Part shown: positions 1 through 5,957 of the stretch, one piece after another | Position numbering within the stretch: position 1 is the first letter of the stretch | Layout: every line of letters starts with the position of its first letter | NCBI GenBank assembly: GCA_964652975.1 | Contig: CAZZCN010000094.1 | Location: 1 to 9,887 of the forward strand | DNA length: 9,887 nucleotides | Reading direction: 5' to 3' | Source: CAZZCN01 sp964652975 | GTDB taxonomy: Bacteria > Bacillota > Clostridia > Saccharofermentanales > UBA5734 | Translations under genes and position numbers: made by a program | The notes under the pieces: model-generated | Database searches by the model: none | What the model saw: the letters and a program-made list of their open reading frames with translations, nothing else | Told to the model about the DNA's origin: nothing

Positions 1-1
1 A

Positions 2-916
2 ATCTACGCACTCTTTAGCACGGACGCTACAGGAGTCGCAAATACCGATGCAGATGTAAATTGCTCCGTGAAAGATCCATACACCCTCCGCTTTGACAGT
101 TTCACCGAGACCGATACGACATTCTCGCAAACTATTTCTGGGTCCTCGTTGATAAGCAGCACGGAAATGTCAAGTAATTTTAAAACTTATGGAACGCAAA
201 ACGCCAACTCCAGATTTGCAATCACACTCCAGACCAAGGAGATATCCGGGGACTTATCGGCTCTGGCTCTCTCTGGAAGCCAAACCACCAGACTACCGGT
301 TAAATTATTCACAGCCGCTGCATTCAGCACAGATATCAAATACTTAAAGGTCGGTATTATAAAAGACTACGGAGAAGGTTTGATACAGGATGTCAAAATA
401 AACATGGTCGTAACAAACAACAGCAATCAACTCGAAATCGCTCTGCCGCTTTCTGCAATAACAGTTGCAATCGATGGTAATGATGTCCAAAACACGGTAA
501 GTCGTTCGGGTGTCTTCGCCATTGACAACAAATCCCTTTTTCCTGTGGATGTCGCTGTTGAACATGTCACACCGATATCTACTGCAGGTGAGGATTTCCT
601 CAAAATAATTTCTAACAAAACACCGGAGCTGTGGAAGGCACTTGACGTCAAAGGCAGCAAAGAAGGCGTAGCGCTTGAGCTTGTGGGCGGTACAGGGAAA
701 CTTCGTAAGAACGTAGCAGAAAACTCAACAACGATACAGAATGAAAATGGTTTTGGCCTTGCAAGATTTGGAAGCGGCGCGACAGCTGATTTCTATTTTG
801 ACATCCATCATGGAACCAGGTGGACAAGAACAGCAGCATACCAGTTTGAAACCGTGTTTGTATTCAGCAAGGCAGCGCTTGACGAACCGGTACAATCTGT
901 TGCATTTGCTAATTAA
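2..916 (+). CDS. Large secreted/surface protein, C-terminal part (5' end outside window)
   Basis: The frame is open to the left edge (first complete codon at base 2) and ends with TAA at 914-916, so 304 residues are visible. A GTG at 68 is in frame, but no ribosome binding site precedes it and coding sequence continues upstream, so it is probably internal. The visible part is rich in Ser, Thr, Asn, Val and alternating hydrophobic residues, as in beta-sandwich extracellular domains, and has no membrane segment or LPXTG-like sorting signal at its C terminus. The stretch encoded by about 428-565 (QLEIALPL, then VAIDGN, AIDNKS and PVDVAV) matches the protein at 1668 (QLSVEVPL, FAIDKN, VITNKS, APVKVV). 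Both proteins also share a VFVF strand near the C terminus. I infer a paralogous surface domain. The molecular function is not recognised, and the N terminus, where an export signal would be, is missing. Confidence 0.75.
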   Translation: MYALFSTDATGVANTDADVNCSVKDPYTLRFDSFTETDTTFSQTISGSSLISSTEMSSNFKTYGTQNANSRFAITLQTKEISGDLSALALSGSQTTRLPVKLFTAAAFSTDIKYLKVGIIKDYGEGLIQDVKINMVVTNNSNQLEIALPLSAITVAIDGNDVQNTVSRSGVFAIDNKSLFPVDVAVEHVTPISTAGEDFLKIISNKTPELWKALDVKGSKEGVALELVGGTGKLRKNVAENSTTIQNENGFGLARFGSGATADFYFDIHHGTRWTRTAAYQFETVFVFSKAALDEPVQSVAFAN

Positions 917-963
917 ATTGAGTTTCCGATTACCGTGTAATAAAATCTGATCAAATGTGATTA

Positions 964-992
964 TTGATACACTACATTCAATTCGGTAGAAT
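964..992 (+). promoter_or_regulatory. Predicted sigma-A promoter of the two-gene surface operon
   Basis: TTGATA at 964-969 (5 of 6 to TTGACA) and TAGAAT at 987-992 (5 of 6 to TATAAT) are separated by exactly 17 bp. Transcription would start near 999, giving a leader of about 65 nt before the TTG start at 1064. This is the best-formed promoter in the window and implies that the genes at 1064 and 1668 can be expressed independently of the large surface protein. Confidence 0.6.
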
Positions 993-994
993 AG

Positions 995-1020
995 CCGCCA
1001 ACAGGGAATTCGACAGGCGG
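995..1020 (+). promoter_or_regulatory. GC-rich inverted repeat at the predicted transcription start
   Basis: CCGCC at 995-999 is the exact reverse complement of GGCGG at 1016-1020, with 16 nt between that include GAATTC. A G–T pair (994/1021) can extend the stem. No T-run follows, so it is not an ordinary terminator. It lies just downstream of the predicted -10 box and could be an operator or a 5'-end hairpin. The function is inferred from position only. Confidence 0.3.
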
Positions 1021-1063
1021 TGAACGTAAATTAACAGCTACAACCAAGAAGGAGGAATTATAA

Positions 1064-1654
1064 TTGAAAAGTTTTTTATACCGGTTCTTTTTTTCAAATA
1101 GCACTAAAATAGCGGGATGGCTTCCGCTTGCAGCGGTTAAGATATCAGCAGCTGTAGTTGGCGCAGTCGTGATAACCGGCTCAGGTTATTATGTGGTGCA
1201 GGTGGTTTCGAACAACAATAATAATAACAACAACTCTTCGTCGTCAGCTTCCAGCAAATTGGAATTTGATGATAATGCGCAAAATGGATTGGAAAGCAAG
1301 ACTCATGAGGAGATTCAGAGTGGATTGGATGCCAAAGTCGCTGCCTCGAAATTCGCGATATCAATCAACACCAACCCGGTTTTTCCAAACGCATCCGAGG
1401 AAGGAAACCTCAATATCATCAACCCGTCATCCAATACTTTTCTGACAGTTGTGGAGATATATACATCCGACAACAGGCTTGTTTATAAATCCGGTGCAAT
1501 CAAACCCGATCAGCGCATCGAAAAAGCGAAGTTATCCCAATCTCTGGACAAAGGTGAATATGAAGCTACCGCATATTTCCTCGCGTATACACCAGATACG
1601 CAGGAATTTGTGGGAAAAGCCGGAGCAAAGATAAAAATCAATATTTTAAATTAG
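1064..1654 (+). CDS. Small membrane-anchored surface protein with Asn/Ser linker
   Basis: This is a 196-residue protein starting at TTG, chosen because AAGGAGG (1049-1055) sits 8 nt upstream. Its layout is a short basic N terminus; a hydrophobic segment at about residues 17-48 (signal anchor or uncleaved signal); a low-complexity linker of eight Asn (50-57) followed by mostly Ser to residue 64; a charged, possibly helical stretch (66-92); and a beta-rich C-terminal domain (97-196) with motifs INTNPVF, GNLNI, KAGAKIKI. The topology predicts an extracellular C-terminal domain tethered to the membrane. From memory, the C-terminal pattern resembles small proteins that accompany secreted surface proteins in Firmicutes, but I cannot name a family. 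The next gene follows after 13 nt with its ribosome binding site overlapping this stop codon, so the two are co-transcribed. The role may be anchoring or assembly of the neighbouring surface proteins; this is inference. Confidence 0.8.
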   Translation: MKSFLYRFFFSNSTKIAGWLPLAAVKISAAVVGAVVITGSGYYVVQVVSNNNNNNNNSSSSASSKLEFDDNAQNGLESKTHEEIQSGLDAKVAASKFAISINTNPVFPNASEEGNLNIINPSSNTFLTVVEIYTSDNRLVYKSGAIKPDQRIEKAKLSQSLDKGEYEATAYFLAYTPDTQEFVGKAGAKIKINILN

Positions 1655-1667
1655 GAGGAGAAAGAAA

Positions 1668-2225
1668 ATGAAGAATGAAATGAAAACAAGAATGACCGTC
1701 CTGTCAATCATCGTCTGCATGTTCACACTTTCATGCACAGTGGGGGCCACAACTCTGCCAGCCAATCAATCCAACGGAGCTACAACTATGAAGCTTGACA
1801 TCGCTTCCGCCCAGTTGTCTGTGGAAGTTCCACTTACCCTGTCCTTTGCAATAGACAAGAACGGTGCTGTCACATCCCCAACCGCCATCGTGATTACAAA
1901 CAAATCATATGCACCGGTCAAAGTAGTAACTGCAACGGTAAATCAGACCTCGCCATGGTCAATTGTAGCCATGACGACAGATTTTATCACGAAAAAAGTG
2001 AATACAAAGGACTTTGCATTCTCTCTCGCCGGACAAAGTGCTACACAAGCCACATCATTTGTCACATCAGGATTTGCGCAAATGGCTGCGACCGATACTG
2101 CAATAACGGATGCGAACAAACTGTCGCTGACATTGGGCAGTGTAACTCGGATAGCTCCTCAGAGAAGCCTTGCAGCAAGTCAGGAAGTCGCACAACTGGT
2201 GTTTGTATTTGACTTTGTCGATTAA
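1668..2225 (+). CDS. Secreted surface protein with signal peptide, paralogous to upstream large protein
   Basis: This is a 185-residue protein. ATG at 1668 has AGGAGGAG (1653-1660) 7 nt upstream; a second ATG at 1680 is less well placed. Residues 1-27 form a typical signal peptide: basic MKNEMKTR, a hydrophobic core (about 10-22) and a likely signal peptidase I site after VGA. There is a Cys in the TLSC context, but it is not a canonical lipobox. The mature part is a beta-rich domain: QLSVEVPLTLSFAID (49-63), VITNKSYAPVKVV (75-87), and a terminal strand LVFVFDFVD (177-185). These blocks match the C-terminal half of the protein ending at 916. There is no membrane anchor or sorting motif, so it is either released or held by the anchored partner encoded just upstream. 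It looks like a small structural or matrix-type surface protein, but the function is unproven. Confidence 0.82.
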   Translation: MKNEMKTRMTVLSIIVCMFTLSCTVGATTLPANQSNGATTMKLDIASAQLSVEVPLTLSFAIDKNGAVTSPTAIVITNKSYAPVKVVTATVNQTSPWSIVAMTTDFITKKVNTKDFAFSLAGQSATQATSFVTSGFAQMAATDTAITDANKLSLTLGSVTRIAPQRSLAASQEVAQLVFVFDFVD

Positions 2226-2251
2226 GCTTTTCAATTATTCATGAAGGATGA

Positions 2252-2307
2252 CAAGTAATCAGGAAGTCGTTAACAACATTATCTGTATTTGCGTTTGACT
2301 TTGCTGA
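2252..2307 (+). pseudogene. Degenerate duplicate of the 3' end of the 1668-2225 gene
   Basis: CAGGAAGTCG at 2260-2269 repeats 2181-2190 exactly. A second block, 2284-2307, matches 2199-2222 at 20 of 24 positions and in frame reads VFAFDFAD against VFVFDFVD in the intact gene. The spacing between blocks differs (2 nt out of frame with each other) and no start or full domain is present. This is best explained as the tail of a former tandem paralogue, or of a longer version of the gene, that has decayed. Confidence 0.55.
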
Positions 2308-2333
2308 TGGTGTATTAATACCTCGTGCTATAG

Positions 2334-2358
2334 AAGCCCTCGTTATGAGGGCTTTTTC
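2334..2358 (+). terminator. Rho-independent terminator of the surface-protein operon
   Basis: AAGCCCTC (2334-2341) pairs perfectly with GAGGGCTT (2347-2354) around a 5-nt loop (GTTAT), followed by a T-run through 2357. This is a compact, strong intrinsic terminator placed after the surface genes and the decayed copy. Confidence 0.85.
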
Positions 2359-2561
2359 TGTTGTTCGATTAATATACAAAAAATATGCCGTGGCTATGAC
2401 TGGAATTACAAGCGTATAACTTCATGAAACCAAAAGTCTCCCACATCAAAAACACAATGTCGGCTTAATTACTATTGACAACAAACATGAGTTCAAACAA
2501 TACCGTCATTCAATTTTTAAAATGTAAATAATTAGATATACTATTTTTTCAATTTTTATTG

Positions 2562-2567
2562 TATAAT
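2562..2567 (+). promoter_or_regulatory. Perfect -10 box upstream of tmk
   Basis: TATAAT lies in a very AT-rich stretch 45 nt before the tmk ATG. No convincing -35 hexamer sits 16-18 bp upstream (TACTAT at the 17-bp position is poor), so the promoter is called on the -10 box and its context alone. A start near 2574 would exclude the TTG at 2571 as a start codon for tmk. Confidence 0.4.
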
Positions 2568-2612
2568 TAGTTGTACAAAGGATATTCACTAGGGAGCGAG
2601 GGAATTATTGGG

Positions 2613-3224
2613 ATGCTTATAACCTTTGAAGGAATTGACGGATGCGGTAAATCCACGCAAATTGACATTTTTCGCAAGAGACTAATAGACGAAGGGTATG
2701 ATACTGTTTTGCTTCGTGAACCGGGTGGGACATCAATAGGCGAGGGCATCAGGAGCATATTGCTTGACAAGTGCAACACAGGGATGTGTATGGAGACCGA
2801 ACTTCTTTTATTCGAAGCCGCACGGGCGCAGATAGTCAGAGAACTTATAAGACCGCACCTTATGAATAACAGGATTGTGCTGTTGGACAGATTTATAGAC
2901 TCATCAGTTGCTTACCAGGGTTTTGGCAGAGGGATAGGCAAGGAAGTGGTTGACAGGCTTAATGTTTTTGCCATAGGAGATACTGTTCCGAAGATTACAT
3001 TCTTGTTTGACATTGACCCGGAGGTTGCCGTTTCACGGCTTTCATCAAGGGACAGGGCGAAGGACAGGCTGGACAGCGAAGGTCTTGCATTTATGCAAGA
3101 GACGAGAAGAGGTTACCTTGTTATAGCAAAGGAAGAGCCTGACAGAGTCAAGGTGTTGGACGCTACGAAAAGCATTGAAGAGTTGTCGCATGAGTTGTAC
3201 AGAATTTTCAAGCAACTAGTGTGA
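2613..3224 (+). CDS. tmk: Thymidylate kinase (dTMP kinase)
   Basis: The protein phosphorylates dTMP to dTDP with ATP in the cytoplasm, an essential step in dTTP synthesis. It has 203 residues, normal for the family. Visible motifs are the P-loop FEGIDGCGKST (residues 5-15), the substrate-binding LREPGGT (34-40), the LDRF motif (91-94) followed by DSSVAYQGFGRG, the strand TFLFDIDP (129-136), and an Arg-rich lid region (142-152) containing RDRAKDR. The start at ATG 2613 is preferred over an in-frame TTG at 2571, because that TTG falls at the predicted transcription start, the protein family begins a few residues before the P-loop, and a GAGGG (2598-2602) precedes the ATG by 10 nt. It is the first gene of the conserved tmk–darA–holB–ricT block. 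Confidence 0.97.
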   Translation: MLITFEGIDGCGKSTQIDIFRKRLIDEGYDTVLLREPGGTSIGEGIRSILLDKCNTGMCMETELLLFEAARAQIVRELIRPHLMNNRIVLLDRFIDSSVAYQGFGRGIGKEVVDRLNVFAIGDTVPKITFLFDIDPEVAVSRLSSRDRAKDRLDSEGLAFMQETRRGYLVIAKEEPDRVKVLDATKSIEELSHELYRIFKQLV

Positions 3225-3249
3225 AAGAATAAATAATATATGGTATAAT
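3221..3249 (+). promoter_or_regulatory. Predicted extended -10 promoter of darA–holB–ricT
   Basis: TATAAT at 3244-3249 is preceded by TG at 3241-3242 in the TGnTATAAT arrangement of an extended -10 promoter. A weak -35 (GTGAAA, 3221-3226, 4 of 6) lies 17 bp upstream and overlaps the tmk stop codon. The 82-bp gap to darA has no terminator, so this would be an internal promoter that adds to read-through from tmk. Confidence 0.55.
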
Positions 3250-3306
3250 TTCTACAATAATTTTTAATTTTACATAAGCTTTATATATTTTGAGGAGGTT
3301 TTGGAA

Positions 3307-3636
3307 ATGAAATTAATTTATGCAATAGTAAACGACGAGGACAACCCGAGACTGATGGCGGAACTCAACAAGAACGGATACAGGGTTACCAAGCTTAACT
3401 CCACCGGAGGGTTTTTGAGATCAGGCAACACCACCTTGATGATTGTTGTTGATGACGATAAGTTGGAAGAGGTTCTGGATATTATTCGCCAGTTTTCAAG
3501 CAGCCGCAAGGCCGCCATCAATACAAACGTTACTCCTGCAGCAATCGGCGGGGCATATATACCTTACCCGGTCGAAGTAATGGTGGGAGGAGCAACAGTG
3601 TTCGTTATCAATGTAGAACACTTCGAAAAGATGTAA
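3307..3636 (+). CDS. darA: Cyclic-di-AMP receptor DarA (PII-like, formerly YaaQ/PstA)
   Basis: A 109-residue protein of the DUF970 (PF06153) family, which forms PII-like homotrimers that bind the second messenger cyclic-di-AMP. Its downstream target is still unclear in the literature I know. It has the same length as the B. subtilis protein and the expected motifs: MKLIYAIVND at the N terminus, TGGFLRSGNTT (33-43) in the nucleotide-binding region, YIPYPVEV (84-91) and GGATVFV (94-100). The ATG at 3307 is chosen because AGGAGG (3293-3298) lies 8 nt upstream; an in-frame TTG at 3301 would leave only 2 nt. The stop TAA overlaps the next start by one base (TAATG), so translation of holB is probably coupled. 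In B. subtilis yaaR lies between this gene and holB; it is absent here. Confidence 0.96.
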   Translation: MKLIYAIVNDEDNPRLMAELNKNGYRVTKLNSTGGFLRSGNTTLMIVVDDDKLEEVLDIIRQFSSSRKAAINTNVTPAAIGGAYIPYPVEVMVGGATVFVINVEHFEKM

Positions 3637-4646
3637 TGCCGCTAAGTAAATCCTTAATAGGGCAGAATGATTTAAAGGCACGCCTCGGTAAAGCTCTTGA
3701 AGAACTGCCGGGGCACGCTTTTGTTTTTGTGGGACCACAAGGGATCGGCAAGCTTTCCTTTGCACGGGAATTCACCAAAGGTCTTTTATGCTTTAACAAG
3801 GCAGAACTGGGCGGATGCGGACAATGTCCCTCCTGCAGGTATTTTGAAGAGGGTTCGCACCCTGATTACAAAGAGGTCGTCCTTCAGAAAAATGACAAGA
3901 CTATCAAGACCGATGTCATCCGCAAAACGATTTGCTCGGACATTTTTATGCTTCCACAGATTTCCAATCGTAAAGTGTACTATGTCAATGCCGACGACCT
4001 TAACGAGCAGAGTCAGAACACGCTGCTTAAGACGTTGGAGGAGACGCCTGAATATGCTGTTATCATTCTTGGTGTTTCAGTAGCGACGAATTTGCTTCCC
4101 ACTATTTTGTCCAGGGTTGTTCCGTTTCATTTTAAACGGAATACAATACAGGAAGTCGAGGGTATTCTTAGAGAACGTGGTATAGAAGATACCAGCTCGT
4201 TGAAGTTTTTTGCAAAGCTGTCGGAGGGCATACCCGGATTTGCTATATCACTTTCAGAGAATGATTTTCTGGCAGATCAGAGAGACCGGCTGATCGACAT
4301 GCTGTTCATGCTGCGAAAAGCTTCAAGAAGCGACATACTTACAGAATATTATTCTTTTTTTGACGAAAATAAAGCGCATGTCGATGATTTGCTGATAGTG
4401 ACCAATACCTGGATCAGAGACATGATGGTATACTCGGCGTGTGAATCCGCTGACAGACTGATTAATGAAGATAAAGCTGACTTGATACGTAAGAACTGTC
4501 CCACAGGGGATATGGTCGTGTCCGCATTCGAAAAGTCCGGGGAGATAGTTCAGAAAGCAGTCAGAGGACTTGAATTGAATGCAGGTTACGAAAACTGTAT
4601 ATGCAATATGCTTATACAGATGAGAAAGGAGATGTCCAATGTCTAA
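3636..4646 (+). CDS. holB: DNA polymerase III delta-prime subunit (clamp loader)
   Basis: A 336-residue AAA+ protein that, with delta and DnaX, opens and loads the beta sliding clamp during replication. Visible features are the N-terminal IGQ entry (8-10); a modified P-loop GPQGIGKL (33-40) with Leu where an ATPase has Ser/Thr; a zinc-binding module with Cys52, Cys61, Cys64 and Cys67 in the CX8CX2CX2C spacing; the SHPDY motif just after it; the Walker B-like VYYVNADDL (114-122) followed by NTLLKTLEETPE; and a sensor-1 position reading SRV (159-161) rather than the usual SRC. The altered P-loop fits a delta-prime that does not hydrolyse ATP. The start overlaps the darA stop by 1 nt and has only a weak ribosome binding site. 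The Cys module and the gene order distinguish it from DnaX. Confidence 0.94.
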   Translation: MPLSKSLIGQNDLKARLGKALEELPGHAFVFVGPQGIGKLSFAREFTKGLLCFNKAELGGCGQCPSCRYFEEGSHPDYKEVVLQKNDKTIKTDVIRKTICSDIFMLPQISNRKVYYVNADDLNEQSQNTLLKTLEETPEYAVIILGVSVATNLLPTILSRVVPFHFKRNTIQEVEGILRERGIEDTSSLKFFAKLSEGIPGFAISLSENDFLADQRDRLIDMLFMLRKASRSDILTEYYSFFDENKAHVDDLLIVTNTWIRDMMVYSACESADRLINEDKADLIRKNCPTGDMVVSAFEKSGEIVQKAVRGLELNAGYENCICNMLIQMRKEMSNV

Positions 4647-5568
4647 GGTTGTGGGGGTTCGTTTTCGCGAAGCCGGTAAATCATACCACTTTGACCCGGT
4701 CGGATTTGTTCTGCACCAGGGTGATTATGTTATAGTTGAAACTGTAAAAGGTGTCGAGATTGGTACTGTTTCAGATGAGATCATCGACATGCCCGCTGAA
4801 ATGCTGCATCAGCCTGTCAAACCGATTATACGTCTGGCCAGCGAGGCTGACATGGATAAAATGCGGGATAATAAAGTCAAGGAGAAAAGCGCATTTGATA
4901 TTTGCGCAGAGAAAATTGCGCAAAGAGGACTCGATATGAGTCTGGTGGATGTTGAATATTCATTCGATGGTACGAAGGTTATTTTTTATTTTACTGCTGA
5001 CGGCAGAGTGGATTTCAGGGAGTTAGTCAAAGATTTGGCGGGAGTTTTCCGTTTAAGAATTGAACTCCGCCAGATTGGTGTCAGAGACGAGGCCAAGATG
5101 GTTGGCGGTCTGGGTATATGCGGGCGTGAGCTTTGCTGCAGCTCGTTTTTGAATGATTTCGTACCAGTTTCAATTAAAATGGCAAAGGAACAGAACCTTT
5201 CAATGAACCCTGCAAAGATATCAGGAGCCTGCGGCAGACTTTTGTGCTGCCTCAAATATGAGCAGGATGCATATGAAGACGCCCATGCACGTATGCCAAG
5301 GAACGGAACAGTCGTTAATACTAAAGACGGCCGTGGGGTTGTCGAAGGGATAAACCTTCTCAGAGAGACTGTGACTGTAAGACTTGACAAAGGTGATGAG
5401 GCAGATATGTCTGTGTACAAGCTCGAAGATATAACTTTCAACAGACCCGAATCCAAGAAGGCTCCTTGTGGAGGCAAGTGCCCCGCCAAAGGCGGTGACG
5501 AGGGAGGCGGCTGCTGCAAGTCAGCAGTTACAGCCGGTGATGAAGAAGTGGTATACAAGGAAGAGTAG
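4639..5568 (+). CDS. ricT: RicT (YaaT), PSP1-domain iron-sulfur protein of the Y-complex
   Basis: A 309-residue PSP1-domain protein. In B. subtilis RicT works with RicA (YmcA) and RicF (YlbF) in the Y-complex, which binds [4Fe-4S] clusters, promotes RNase Y-dependent mRNA maturation and influences sporulation, biofilm and competence. Here the two signature motifs CGRELCC (161-167) and CGRLLCC (198-204) are intact and supply six Cys. The C terminus is extended beyond the PSP1 core by a Gly/Lys/Cys-rich tail with four more Cys (277, 281, 292, 293), ending in an acidic stretch. The ATG at 4639 overlaps the end of holB by 8 nt and has AAAGGAGA (4625-4632) 6 nt upstream, so it is translationally coupled. 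In B. subtilis yabA follows; here a terminator comes next. Confidence 0.93.
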   Translation: MSKVVGVRFREAGKSYHFDPVGFVLHQGDYVIVETVKGVEIGTVSDEIIDMPAEMLHQPVKPIIRLASEADMDKMRDNKVKEKSAFDICAEKIAQRGLDMSLVDVEYSFDGTKVIFYFTADGRVDFRELVKDLAGVFRLRIELRQIGVRDEAKMVGGLGICGRELCCSSFLNDFVPVSIKMAKEQNLSMNPAKISGACGRLLCCLKYEQDAYEDAHARMPRNGTVVNTKDGRGVVEGINLLRETVTVRLDKGDEADMSVYKLEDITFNRPESKKAPCGGKCPAKGGDEGGGCCKSAVTAGDEEVVYKEE

Positions 5569-5687
5569 AGTAGACTCGCAATTTTACGATACGCATGGAA
5601 AATTCACAATTTACGTCAAGCAAATTGATAATAAATATGTAACTAGCTAGCATTTTTACTGATGCAAATTGAAAATAATTTTATATT

Positions 5688-5728
5688 AAATGTCTGAATG
5701 ATTTTGTTATAAAAAATTCAGACATTTT
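5688..5728 (+). terminator. Terminator after ricT
   Basis: AAATGTCTGAAT (5688-5699) and ATTCAGACATTT (5716-5727) form a perfect 12-bp stem with a 16-nt loop, followed by one more T and then CTGTTT. The stem is AT-rich and the T-tract is partly within the stem, so efficiency is uncertain, but position and symmetry fit the end of the tmk–ricT block. The stem-adjacent A-run (5711-5716) could make it work in both directions. Confidence 0.65.
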
Positions 5729-5865
5729 CTGTTTCGAATGTAATTATGAAAGACTTTTGTCATTAATAAAAACAAAAATGAAAATACATATCATTTTATT
5801 GCAATATGCTAAATTAGCGCGTAAAATAATCTTTTGTGAAAACGTGAGAATTCAATTTTAAAAGC

Positions 5866-5878
5866 GAAAATAATTTTC
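5866..5878. promoter_or_regulatory. A/T palindrome, possible operator
   Basis: GAAAATAATTTTC is a perfect 6-1-6 palindrome placed just downstream of a weak promoter-like pair (5834-5862). Its symmetry loosely resembles 7-1-7 Fur-family boxes, but two symmetric positions differ and AT-rich DNA gives such palindromes by chance. The same 12 bases GAAAATAATTTT occur at 5671-5682. Confidence 0.15.
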
Positions 5879-5884
5879 ATGCAG

Positions 5885-5943
5885 GAAAAATCACTTGCCA
5901 GCAATGTGCGCTGTCAGACACCATCGGTGCAACTTGATTTTTC
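5885..5943 (+). ncRNA. Candidate structured RNA element in the operon leader
   Basis: GAAAAATCA (5885-5893) pairs perfectly with TGATTTTTC (5935-5943). After a small bulge, TTGC (5895-5898) pairs with GCAA (5929-5932). Inside, CAGC/GCTG (5899-5902/5910-5913, 7-nt loop) and ACC/GGT (5920-5922/5926-5928, 3-nt loop) can form two hairpins, giving a three-way junction. Bases 5891-5930 are 23/40 G+C inside much more AT-rich flanks. It matches no riboswitch or small-RNA consensus that I recognise (T-box, purine, cyclic-di-GMP and SRP were considered). It is called from symmetry and composition only; a protein-binding site or an old mobile-element remnant is also possible. Confidence 0.3.
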
Positions 5944-5957
5944 TTGCCAATTATTAG

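Larger units (their letters stand above)
917..1063 (+). other. Intergenic region with promoter and dyad, no terminator seen
   Basis: This gap separates the first surface gene from the second. I see no hairpin followed by a T-run after the upstream stop, so read-through is possible. It contains a well-formed promoter (964-992), a GC-rich dyad (995-1020) and the AAGGAGG ribosome binding site (1049-1055) of the next gene. Confidence 0.6.
2226..2612 (+). other. Intergenic region between the surface locus and tmk
   Basis: This 387-bp gap holds, in order, a decayed copy of the 3' end of the preceding gene (2252-2307), a rho-independent terminator (2334-2358), about 200 bp of AT-rich sequence in which I see no gene, and a -10 box (2562-2567) followed by the tmk ribosome binding site. 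It is the boundary between accessory and housekeeping DNA. Confidence 0.6.

Noticed and set aside
68..70. GTG at 68 as the start of the first surface gene
   Set aside because: The frame is open upstream to the window edge with similar composition, and no ribosome binding site precedes the GTG.
994..1021. Hairpin after the first surface gene as its terminator
   Set aside because: No T-run follows and it overlaps the predicted transcription start of the next operon; it is listed as a possible operator instead.
1211..1234. AAC/AAT codon run as a phase-variable microsatellite
   Set aside because: It is a trinucleotide run, so slippage would keep frame; it alters only linker length and encodes a plain Asn linker.
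2475..2503. TTGACA at 2475-2480 as the -35 box of a tmk promoter
   Set aside because: The sequence 17 bp downstream (CAATAC) is a poor -10 box, and the good TATAAT at 2562 is too far away to pair with it.
2571..2573. TTG at 2571 as the tmk start
   Set aside because: It sits at the expected transcription start of the TATAAT at 2562 and adds 14 residues that do not belong to the family; ATG 2613 fits better.
3301..3303. TTG at 3301 as the darA start
   Set aside because: Only 2 nt would separate it from AGGAGG; ATG 3307 has an 8-nt spacing and gives the standard MKLI N terminus and 109 residues.
4986..5558. A 190-codon open frame on the minus strand opposite ricT
   Set aside because: It lies wholly antisense to a well-supported gene, is Ser/Pro-rich in the manner of a reverse-frame shadow, and has no recognisable domain.
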